Source of the DNA: Bacteroidota bacterium
GTDB lineage: Bacteria > Bacteroidota > Rhodothermia > Balneolales > Balneolaceae
Direction: 5' to 3'
Assembly: GCA_024635465.1 (NCBI GenBank)
Contig: JAGXIS010000116.1
Span: forward strand, 1 to 20,148
Length of the DNA: 20,148 nt
In this document: positions 9,280 to 15,880 of the stretch, piece by piece
Numbering within the stretch: position 1 is the stretch's first letter
How the letters are laid out: every line of letters begins with the position of its first letter
The notes under the pieces: model-generated
The model's input: only the letters and a program-made list of their open reading frames with translations
Told to the model about the DNA's origin: nothing
Database searches by the model: none
Made by a program: the position numbers and the translations under genes

Positions 9280-9543
9280 TTGAGAGCTAAACACGTTAAC
9301 ACGTTAACACGTTAACACGTAAACACGTAAACACGTAAACACTTAAACACTTAAACACTTAAACACTTAAACACTTAAACACTTAAATCTATCGAAACAC
9401 CACAACAACTAACAGAAGAATCATTTTTAATCGAGGAGATTGAACCGGTCGTAATACTCGGATTCAGTGATGAGCACCTGAATCAACTCGACAGAGCATT
9501 TCCTGCTTCAAAGCTAACAGCGCGTGGAAATAAAATAAAAATT
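9280..9543 (+). other. phoH: Interrupted 5' end of phoH (proposed original TTG start, array insertion, remaining N-terminal codons)
   Basis: In the phoH frame, codons 9379-9543 are open and encode 55 residues that look like the true PhoH N-terminal domain, including IEEIEPVVILGFSDEHL and ARGNKIKIMG across the later ATG. They contain no ATG, GTG or TTG. Upstream is the 8-bp array. If the array is deleted, TTG AGA GCT AA joins directly to A TCT ATC GAA, giving a continuous frame from TTG 9280 that would read MRAKSIETPQQLTEE. TTG 9280 is the only canonical start in this frame between the rpe stop and the array. With the array in place the frame is closed by TAA at 9313-9315 and again at later copies, the last at 9376-9378. 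I infer that the array was inserted or expanded inside codon 4. Confidence 0.7.
9291..9386 (+). repeat. Tandem array of twelve 8-bp units in three variant blocks
   Basis: The array consists of three copies of ACACGTTA (9291-9314), three of ACACGTAA (9315-9338) and six of ACACTTAA (9339-9386), with no imperfect copy inside a block. Neighbouring blocks differ by one base each. Because 8 is not a multiple of 3, a run of units passes through all reading frames, and every variant creates a TAA in each frame within 24 bp; no unit supplies ATG, GTG or TTG. The array lies between rpe and the intact part of phoH. Total length is 96 bp, so the frame is formally preserved across it but blocked by stops. 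Copy number may vary through slipped-strand replication. Confidence 0.97.
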
Positions 9544-10389
9544 ATGGGACCACTCAACGAAGTGGAAGTCATAAAAGATATTATTCAAGAGATGATTCAA
9601 ATGGCAAAACGCAATAAATCACTTCATAAAAGTGATATTACCACTTTGCTAGCATTAGCGAATAAATCAGAGAAGGTAGAATCTAAGGACGGCTCCCTCC
9701 CATTTCAACAAAATACCGGCGATATCATTTTGCATACACATGCCGGAGAAGCCGTTTCAGCAAAAACACCCGGGCAGCGAAACCTCGTTAAAGCATCTGA
9801 AAATAATGATATTCTGTTTGCAATCGGTCCTGCCGGAACCGGTAAAACCTATACCTCTGTGGCACTTGCCGTTAGAGCACTGAAAGACCGAAAAGTAAAA
9901 AAGATCATACTGGCCCGACCGGCTGTTGAAGCTGGTGAGAACCTTGGTTTTTTACCGGGTGATCTAAAGGAAAAAATTGATCCCTATTTGCGTCCACTCT
10001 ATGATGCATTGGAGGAAATGATTGAATTTGAAAAGCTCGATTATTATCTCTCCAAAAATATCATTGAAATCGCTCCTCTGGCCTACATGCGTGGCCGAAC
10101 ATTGAACAATGCGTTTGTGATCCTTGACGAAGCTCAGAACGCGACTAATATCCAGATGAAAATGTTTCTGACACGGATTGGCTTCAATAGTAGGGCAATC
10201 ATCACGGGTGATATCACACAAACGGATCTGCCCAAAAAACAAGAATCCGGTTTGATATCTATTCAGACTATTCTGCAAAATATCGATGGGATCTCATTTG
10301 TTTATCTGGATCAGAGGGATGTTGTAAGGCATAAATTGGTGCGTGATATTATCGATGCCTATGAAAAATTTGAGAACAAAAAAAAGTAA
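9544..10389 (+). CDS. phoH: PhoH family ATPase (start at ATG 9544 shortens the N-terminal domain)
   Basis: The ATPase core of a PhoH-like protein is intact. Walker A GPAGTGKT is at residues 95-102 and Walker B VILDEAQ at 192-198 when counted from ATG 9544. Other family blocks are RPAVEAGENLGFLPGDLKEKIDPYL, seen around the first part of the core, then PLAYMRGRTL, TRIGFNS and ITGDITQTDLP. PhoH proteins are cytosolic P-loop ATPases associated with RNA metabolism; the exact role is unsettled. From ATG 9544 the protein has 281 residues, shorter than the roughly 320-340 usual for the family, and lacks the first strands of the N-terminal domain encoded just upstream. Either a shortened protein is made, a non-canonical start is used, or expression is reduced. 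The gene sits downstream of rpe and 40 nt upstream of the MBL-fold gene. Confidence 0.9.
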   Translation: MGPLNEVEVIKDIIQEMIQMAKRNKSLHKSDITTLLALANKSEKVESKDGSLPFQQNTGDIILHTHAGEAVSAKTPGQRNLVKASENNDILFAIGPAGTGKTYTSVALAVRALKDRKVKKIILARPAVEAGENLGFLPGDLKEKIDPYLRPLYDALEEMIEFEKLDYYLSKNIIEIAPLAYMRGRTLNNAFVILDEAQNATNIQMKMFLTRIGFNSRAIITGDITQTDLPKKQESGLISIQTILQNIDGISFVYLDQRDVVRHKLVRDIIDAYEKFENKKK

Positions 10390-10429
10390 GAGAAGTCGAA
10401 TCAATTTAGATCCTCTTTGACTGCAGATT

Positions 10430-11218
10430 ATGAAAGACATTACTGTTTCAGCATTATATGAGGGAACTTTTTCTGTTGGTATTGACAAAATATTCAATAA
10501 GATTGACCGGAATGACCCGCCGGCAAAAGGTGCTCTGAAATTATCCATGAATCCATTTTTAATTCAGGACCCCGAACATACCATTCTGTTCGATGTTGGC
10601 ACCGGTGATCTATTAAGTGAAAAAACGTCTATAGACTCTATACTTAACAATCTATCTAAACATTCCATCACTGAACACGATATTACTGATATCTTTATAA
10701 GCCATCTCCATTTTGATCATTTCGCCGGCCTGGCCAATCGGAAAAGTGGTTATTGGGATCTTACTTTTCCTAATGCTGTGGTATGGGTTTCAGAAGGGGG
10801 TTGGGGAAAATTAAACGATTCATTAGATGATAAACCTGATGATTATCAAGAATTGGTTCATTTTTTGAATATGCGTGCAGATGTTCAATTTGTAGAAGAC
10901 GGTTCCAATCCAATTCCACCAGTTACAATTGAGAAAATCGGTGGTCATACTGAGCATCACTTAGCCCTCCTTTACAAAAATGGAGATCACCGTTATTTAA
11001 TGGCAGGGGACGTATTGGGTCGAAGAAGTGCGGTTAACAACAATTTTCTTGCAAAATTTGATTATAATCCCAAGCAGAGCATGGAAGCAAGAAATCGACT
11101 AATGGAATTGGCATACAATGAGAAGTATACGATAATGGCATATCATGAAACAGATTATCCACTTTTTAAATTGGTAGAATTCTCAAGTAAAGAAGGTTAT
11201 ACAATCGAAAATGTATGA
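10430..11218 (+). CDS. MBL-fold metallo-hydrolase (lactonase-like)
   Basis: This 262-residue cytosolic protein (no signal peptide seen) has the full metallo-beta-lactamase-fold metal site. HLHFDH is at residues 92-97, giving H92, H94, D96 and H97; H173 is in GGHTEHH, D194 in MAGDV and H239 in AYHETDYP. This spacing predicts two metal ions. The opening LIQDPEHTILFDVGTGDLL and the overall length resemble the N-acyl-homoserine-lactonase-like branch, but substrate cannot be read from the sequence; other ester, lactone or phosphodiester hydrolases share the fold. The gene follows phoH after 40 nt and overlaps the nucleoside phosphorylase start by 4 nt (ATGATG), so it is likely in the same transcript. 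Confidence 0.86.
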   Translation: MKDITVSALYEGTFSVGIDKIFNKIDRNDPPAKGALKLSMNPFLIQDPEHTILFDVGTGDLLSEKTSIDSILNNLSKHSITEHDITDIFISHLHFDHFAGLANRKSGYWDLTFPNAVVWVSEGGWGKLNDSLDDKPDDYQELVHFLNMRADVQFVEDGSNPIPPVTIEKIGGHTEHHLALLYKNGDHRYLMAGDVLGRRSAVNNNFLAKFDYNPKQSMEARNRLMELAYNEKYTIMAYHETDYPLFKLVEFSSKEGYTIENV

Positions 11219-12009
11219 TGAAAATGCCTACTGAGATTGATGAAGTAAGATCTTATCTAATTGAGAATGGTTTTCCAAATAAAGTAGGGGCTGTCATTAT
11301 TTTAGGGTCAGGATTAGGTTCTTTTGCCGATTTAATCAATAATCCCGTAAGAATTTCCTATCGTCAGATCCCAAATTTCCCTGCAACATCTGTGCAGGGG
11401 CACACCGGCGAATTGGTATCAGGAGAAGTCGCCGGTGAAAAAGTGATCGCATTTTCGGGTAGATTCCATTTTTATGAGGGACATTCTTTTTCAAAAACCG
11501 TTCTACCTGTCAGGATTGCTAAAGCATTTAATGCAGACAAGTTGATTATTTCCAATGCTGCAGGAGCTATCAATACCGAATTTAAAATCGGTGATTTGAT
11601 GGTAATAAATGATCTCATCAGACCCTTTCATTCAACTTCTGCCGGTTCATCCGAAATTTTTAGATATAATTTGTATCCCATAGCAGAGAAAGTAAGTGAA
11701 ATTGCTGCAGAAATCGATCTGAGTATTCAAAAGGGAACCTATCTCTATGTAACAGGACCAACCTATGAGACAAAAGCAGAAATACGGGCATTTCGTGTGT
11801 TGGGTGGGGATGTTGTAGGGATGAGCACTTCACCTGAATTGATTGAAGCTTCCAGACTTAATGTTCCGGCTGCAGCCATTTCACTGGTAACAAACATGGC
11901 AGCCGGTGTTCAAAAAGGGAAACTGGATCATTCTGAAGTTAAGTTAGCAGCTGAATCAAGAAAAGATGACTTTGCAAAACTGGTTACAGAATTGATCAGA
12001 AAACTGTAA
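11215..12009 (+). CDS. Purine nucleoside phosphorylase, trimeric (PNP/MTAP) family
   Basis: The 264-residue protein belongs to the trimeric class that splits purine (deoxy)nucleosides with phosphate in nucleotide salvage. Visible family residues are S32 in GSGLG, H63 in VQGHTGE, the SGRFHFYEGH block (from residue 81), ISNAAGAIN, GTYLYVTGPTYETKAEIR, VGMST and the Asn in SLVTNMA, followed by LDHSEV. The loop normally reading like 'DHIN....NPL.GPN...GPRFP' is replaced by shorter, unrelated sequence (DLIRPFHSTSAGSSEIFRYN), and the usual VGMSTVPE is VGMSTSPE. Substrate preference may therefore differ. The start overlaps the MBL-fold gene; M2 or M4 are alternative starts. The TAA stop abuts the stop of the opposing photolyase gene. 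Confidence 0.88.
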   Translation: MMKMPTEIDEVRSYLIENGFPNKVGAVIILGSGLGSFADLINNPVRISYRQIPNFPATSVQGHTGELVSGEVAGEKVIAFSGRFHFYEGHSFSKTVLPVRIAKAFNADKLIISNAAGAINTEFKIGDLMVINDLIRPFHSTSAGSSEIFRYNLYPIAEKVSEIAAEIDLSIQKGTYLYVTGPTYETKAEIRAFRVLGGDVVGMSTSPELIEASRLNVPAAAISLVTNMAAGVQKGKLDHSEVKLAAESRKDDFAKLVTELIRKL

Positions 12010-13488
12010 TTAAAGCAAACTTTTCTGACTGCCAAACCGATTCAGATACTGCTTCAGTTTTACCTTTTTTCGTGTACTATCACTCGTCATATATCTTAAT
12101 TTCCCAAAGATTTCTCTCTCCTGCCAGGCTCTGTCGAATCGACCGAAACACCAGAAAATACCGGAATAACTATTGGGATCCCGTCCATCTATGGCGTAGG
12201 TGTTATTCATATTTATCAGATATTCTAGAGCCGTTTCGGGGTCAGGAGTCCATTCAATTACTTTTTTACCCCATAACATCCGAAGATAGTTGTGGATAAT
12301 TCCCTCCTCTCTAAGTTGAGTCTGTGCAGCATTCCATATTTCATCATGGGTTTCTGAAGCAACTAACTGATCATAGGTATAGATCCATTCCCTTGGGTCA
12401 TCCCTGTGATCATTCAACGTTTGCAGTGCCCAACCTGGTAAACTCTCAAAGCGATCATAATCCGGCCGGTGATGTGCAAAATGAAATCCAACCTCTCTCC
12501 ATGTAATCACTTCATCCAAAAAACCATCAATATTGGGGTTCCCATTAAAAAATCCACCTGTAGAACCATTATTGTAGGTAATTTTATTGAGATCCCATCC
12601 CTTTGGCTGAAAATCCAACACTGTTTTAACAATTTCATATTCAGAAATTTTACCAAAGTGGAGCCAGGCGCTCAGTTGACTCGTTTTCTTTTCATCAGGA
12701 TCATTTCTTTTCTCATCGTACTCCAATAAAGCATTTTGAACAAATTGTCCCAACATTCCCAGCGCAGCTGATCTGCCTCCATTCCAATCAATCGGTTTTA
12801 CCGAGTGATCGATGTCCAACGTCAAAATAAAAGTTTTTATCTCTTTGAAAGCATCTTTTGCCATCGGCAGATTCTCAACGGTAGATCTATCTATCTCTAC
12901 TTGTTGTCTATTTTTTAGTTCATCAAGCGGATCTCTAGCAGGCGGATTAGTATATGCCTCTACAAAATTCTTCTGCATGATCTTTCTGAATAGATATGCG
13001 CTGTATGGATCCTTCTCTGTAAGTCCCAGGGGTATGAGTCCGTTACTATCAACGGTGACATATTGAATGGGTAATTCTTTCGAATACGTTTCATTCCGTT
13101 GTCGCATGATAAAAACCGGATACTCATCCGTGATTAGAAGGGATGCTTTAGAAGCAAGATCAAACAGTAATTTTTTATACTGCCCCGCTTCCTGTTCAAC
13201 AAACGATAAATAGTTGAGATTTTTTGAATGGGCGTAATCAGCATGTTCAGCCATTCCTTGCATCATAAATGTGTGGGTACGATCTGTTGCCCAGGGGTAA
13301 TCACACGAAAATGCTTCAAGTATCAGTAGCGGCTTATCCAGTTTATTGGCCCGGTTAACCGCATATTCCAAAGCAAAATTATAATGGAAACGACGGTTTA
13401 TCTGCATCCAATAGAGAACATACTCACCGTCCGGATTAGGTTTATGGCCGTTCCGTTTAAATACTCGGTGGCTATTGAAACTTTTCAT
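12010..13488 (-). CDS. Class II-like deoxyribodipyrimidine (CPD) photolyase
   Basis: The enzyme is expected to repair cyclobutane pyrimidine dimers in DNA using blue light and reduced FAD. The 492-residue protein has the class II layout. An N-terminal alpha/beta antenna domain opens with YVLYWMQINRRFHYNFALEY. The helical FAD domain contains SAWLHFGKIS (around residue 270), FLDEVITWREVGFHF, PGWALQTLNDH, THDEIWNAAQTQL, LRMLWGKKVIEW, DGRDPNSYSGIFWCFGRFD (around 430-450) and REIFGKLRYM. The class II form 'NAAQ.Q....G..HNY.RM.W.KK..EW' separates it from class I enzymes and most cryptochromes. The FAD pocket looks complete. It is transcribed toward, and ends flush against, the nucleoside phosphorylase gene. 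Upstream lies a 187-bp gap with a palindromic repeat, so a separate promoter from typA is possible. Confidence 0.92.
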   Translation of the reverse strand: MKSFNSHRVFKRNGHKPNPDGEYVLYWMQINRRFHYNFALEYAVNRANKLDKPLLILEAFSCDYPWATDRTHTFMMQGMAEHADYAHSKNLNYLSFVEQEAGQYKKLLFDLASKASLLITDEYPVFIMRQRNETYSKELPIQYVTVDSNGLIPLGLTEKDPYSAYLFRKIMQKNFVEAYTNPPARDPLDELKNRQQVEIDRSTVENLPMAKDAFKEIKTFILTLDIDHSVKPIDWNGGRSAALGMLGQFVQNALLEYDEKRNDPDEKKTSQLSAWLHFGKISEYEIVKTVLDFQPKGWDLNKITYNNGSTGGFFNGNPNIDGFLDEVITWREVGFHFAHHRPDYDRFESLPGWALQTLNDHRDDPREWIYTYDQLVASETHDEIWNAAQTQLREEGIIHNYLRMLWGKKVIEWTPDPETALEYLINMNNTYAIDGRDPNSYSGIFWCFGRFDRAWQEREIFGKLRYMTSDSTRKKVKLKQYLNRFGSQKSLL

Positions 13489-13542
13489 ACTGCATGAACC
13501 AAGTTTCTAAAAAATGAATTCCATTGGGTGGTTTAGGGGGAG

Positions 13543-13625
13543 CAAGGTTCAGGGGGCAAGGCACAAGGTTCACACTATTACCGTCATCCTGAATTTATTT
13601 CAGGATCTCAGGGCAGGAGATCCTG
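13543..13625. repeat. Intergenic palindromic element with alternative hairpins and a 9-bp direct repeat
   Basis: Between the photolyase start and typA stop (187 bp) there are several repeat features. CAAGGTTCA occurs at 13543-13551 and 13564-13572. ATCCTGAA (13586-13593) pairs with TTCAGGAT (13599-13606) around a 5-nt loop. CAGGATCT (13601-13608) also pairs with AGATCCTG (13618-13625). The central arm is shared, so the two stem-loops exclude each other. The wording 'GTCATCCTGA...TTTCAGGATCT' is like dispersed intergenic palindromes I have seen in other genomes, but only one copy is in this window. No U-tract follows on either strand, so it is not an evident intrinsic terminator. Confidence 0.7.
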
Positions 13626-13675
13626 ATCTGCACAAGGATGTCGGAAGGGATTTATTCCCGCCCTCTGCCTAAAAA

Positions 13676-15496
13676 CTAAGCCATCTCTTTTTGTTTCTGC
13701 GCTCTCTTGCGATCATTTGGATCCAAGTAGAGTTTCCGAATACGTAAACTTTTTGGTGTTACTTCAAGTAGTTCATCCGTATCCAAAAATTCGATACACT
13801 GTTCCAGACTCATTTTTTTAGCTTGTGAAATTTTCACGGAGTCAGATGTCTGAGTCGCACGATGGTTTGTCAGGTTTTTCCTTTTTACCACGTTAACGAC
13901 CATATCATCAGAGCGTTTATTAATCCCTACAACTTGTCCCATATAGACAGGGTCACCCGGCTCGCTAATGAACTGTCCACGATCTTGCAGGCCTTCCAGC
14001 GCATACGGAGTCACGTCTCCCTGTTCCAATGCGATCAGTGCACCCCTGGTTCGCCCTGCGATCTCACCTGCATAGGGCTCATATGCAAAAAACTGCTGAT
14101 GCATAATTCCTGTACCGCGGGTTTCAGTCATCATTTCACCTCTAAAACCGATCAATCCACGAGATGGTACTTTAAACTCAATCCGGTTGTTCTCACCTTC
14201 AGTAACCATAGAGGTCATTATTCCTTTTCTCTTCTGAAGGTTATCAATCACCTTGTTACTGTAATCATTGTGAACATCGACTACGACTTCCTCAAAAGGT
14301 TCGTGAACCTTTCCATCAACCTCACGCAAAAGTACTTCGGGTCGTGATACTGAGAATTCAAATCCCTCTCTCCTCATCGTCTCGATTAAAATCGATAACT
14401 GTAATTCTCCCCGTCCGGCCACTTTAAAAATATCAGGGTTGTCTGTTGCACTCACCTTGATTGATACATTGGTTCGAATTTCTCTATTCAGACGGTCTTT
14501 AATCATATTTGATGTTACATAGTCACCCTCTTTTCCTGCAAATGGAGAGTTATTGACTCTGAAATACATAGCCATGGTCGGCTGATCAATATCGTAATAC
14601 TCAATCGGAGTGGGATCGGAGATATCCGTTAACGTATCACCGATCTCGACGGCATCATACCCGGCCATCGCAAAAATATCCCCTGCCAAAGCCTGATCTA
14701 CCGGTTCTCTATTCAAACCATTAAAAGTGAAAAGTTTTGTTGCTTTCCCCTTCATTTTTTGTTTCCCTTTTCGGTCAACCAATACAATCTCCTGATTGGT
14801 TACGATCGTACCCTGCTCAACACGGCCAACAGCTATTCTACCTACATAATCATTCCAATCCACATTACTGACTAACATCTTGAAGGATGCATCCGGATTC
14901 TGTTCCGGAGGCGGTATGTGGTCGATAATTTTTTTGAAGAGTGGTTTCAAGCTGTCACTTTCATCACTCAGATGTTCTTTTGCCATCCCTTGAATACCGA
15001 TTGCGTAAAGAACCGGGAAATCTAACTGATCATTATCCGCGTCCAGAGTTACAAATAGATCGAATATTTCATTAAGTACAGCATCAGGCCGGGCATCACC
15101 CCTATCAATTTTATTAATGAGAACAATGGGTCTGTATCCCAATTCCAATGATTTTCTCAATACAAATTTTGTTTGAGGTAAGGGGCCTTCGGCAGCATCC
15201 ACAAGAAGAATTACACCATTTACCATTTTCAATATACGCTCTACTTCACCACCAAAATCGGCGTGACCCGGGGTGTCTACAATGTTGATCTTAGTTCCTT
15301 CCCACAATACAGCTGTATTTTTGGAACTGATGGTAATTCCCCTCTCTTTTTCAAGATCACCTGAATCCATGACCCTTTCGGCTACTTGTTGATTCTCTCT
15401 GAATGTACCGCTCTGTTTAAGCATTTGGTCGACCAGCGTAGTTTTTCCGTGGTCAACATGGGCGATTATTGCGATATTTCTTATATCTTGTATCAT
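13676..15496 (-). CDS. typA: Ribosome-associated translational GTPase TypA/BipA
   Basis: TypA/BipA is an EF-G-like GTPase that acts in ribosome assembly and stress adaptation. The 606 residues match the family length. GTPase motifs are G1 AHVDHGKT (12-19), G2 region ERGITI (51-56), G3 DTPGH (74-78) and G4 NKID (128-131). After the beta-barrel domain come EF-G III/V-like parts, including SRPEVLLREVDGKVHEPFE, and the family-specific C-terminal block with SRGLIGFRGEMMTETRGTG, GALIALEQGDVTPYAL and LTNHRATQTSDSVKI. The end YLDPNDRKRAQ is also typical. It starts at ATG 15496. The photolyase gene lies downstream in the same direction after 187 nt. Nothing appears truncated. Confidence 0.97.
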   Translation of the reverse strand: MIQDIRNIAIIAHVDHGKTTLVDQMLKQSGTFRENQQVAERVMDSGDLEKERGITISSKNTAVLWEGTKINIVDTPGHADFGGEVERILKMVNGVILLVDAAEGPLPQTKFVLRKSLELGYRPIVLINKIDRGDARPDAVLNEIFDLFVTLDADNDQLDFPVLYAIGIQGMAKEHLSDESDSLKPLFKKIIDHIPPPEQNPDASFKMLVSNVDWNDYVGRIAVGRVEQGTIVTNQEIVLVDRKGKQKMKGKATKLFTFNGLNREPVDQALAGDIFAMAGYDAVEIGDTLTDISDPTPIEYYDIDQPTMAMYFRVNNSPFAGKEGDYVTSNMIKDRLNREIRTNVSIKVSATDNPDIFKVAGRGELQLSILIETMRREGFEFSVSRPEVLLREVDGKVHEPFEEVVVDVHNDYSNKVIDNLQKRKGIMTSMVTEGENNRIEFKVPSRGLIGFRGEMMTETRGTGIMHQQFFAYEPYAGEIAGRTRGALIALEQGDVTPYALEGLQDRGQFISEPGDPVYMGQVVGINKRSDDMVVNVVKRKNLTNHRATQTSDSVKISQAKKMSLEQCIEFLDTDELLEVTPKSLRIRKLYLDPNDRKRAQKQKEMA

Positions 15497-15652
15497 ATTA
15501 ATTTGTAAAGTAAGTTCATCAAATAATTGTGAACCATTTAAAGGATTAAAAATCGAAAAATGGATAGCCTTAAATATACAGTTTATTTCAATTAGTTATT
15601 AGCTTATTGAACATATTTACGGATATTCAGGCTTTTAGATGAGAGTGTAACC
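15497..15652. other. AT-rich spacer upstream of typA
   Basis: This 156-bp stretch separates the typA start from the plus-strand gene remnant. It must hold the typA promoter unless that gene is transcribed from further upstream. I could not find a convincing promoter match, operator or hairpin in it by eye. Confidence 0.4.
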
Positions 15653-15880
15653 ATGAAATACAAAATTGATTTTAATTAGGCAGTGGTATTTGCGGTCATG
15701 ACTCTAATCCGGATGTTATTAGAACGATTTTCCGGGTTACATAGTACCCATATCGATCAACATTACATCTATACAAACCTTATTGCAGTTCCCTCCATAG
15801 CTATCTCCTACTTTGCAATTCGTGAAATAAGAGAAACTACATTGATGATCTCACATCACATATACCCAATCATAAAATAA
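15653..15880 (+). pseudogene. Remnant of a small membrane-protein gene with in-frame TAG
   Basis: From ATG 15653 the frame reads MKYKIDFN, then TAG at 15677-15679, then continues without a stop for 66 codons (AVVFAVMTLIRMLLERFSGL, later YTNLIAVPSIAISYFAIREIRE) to TAA 15878-15880. The first part looks like the N-terminus of a Bacteroidota-type integral membrane protein of the DUF4199 kind: a charged start, two hydrophobic helices around residues 10-20 and 38-55, and an IRE/IRD turn. After IREIRE the sequence loses that character and the frame ends inside the 3' end of the opposing DUF5916 gene, so the rest of the gene seems to be deleted. I infer a pseudogene caused by a nonsense change plus 3' loss. 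The alternative is a short ORF starting at ATG 15683. The family assignment is tentative. Confidence 0.55.

Noticed and set aside
9291..9386. Considered whether the tandem array is a CRISPR array.
   Set aside because: Units are 8 bp and directly adjacent, with no spacers and no cas genes nearby.
9291..9386. Considered classical translational phase variation of phoH by change in copy number.
   Set aside because: One or two units give a shifted frame, and three or more always contain an in-frame TAA. Only complete loss restores the TTG-initiated frame, so simple unit gain or loss would not toggle it.
9964..10278. 104-codon minus-strand open frame inside phoH.
   Set aside because: It lies opposite the conserved ATPase core and encodes nothing recognisable.
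13586..13625. Intrinsic terminator for typA.
   Set aside because: Stem-loops are present but no run of T follows on the minus-strand transcript.
13862..14347. 161-codon plus-strand open frame inside typA.
   Set aside because: It is antisense to conserved TypA sequence, has no recognisable domain and no upstream signal; it is a by-product of the typA codons.
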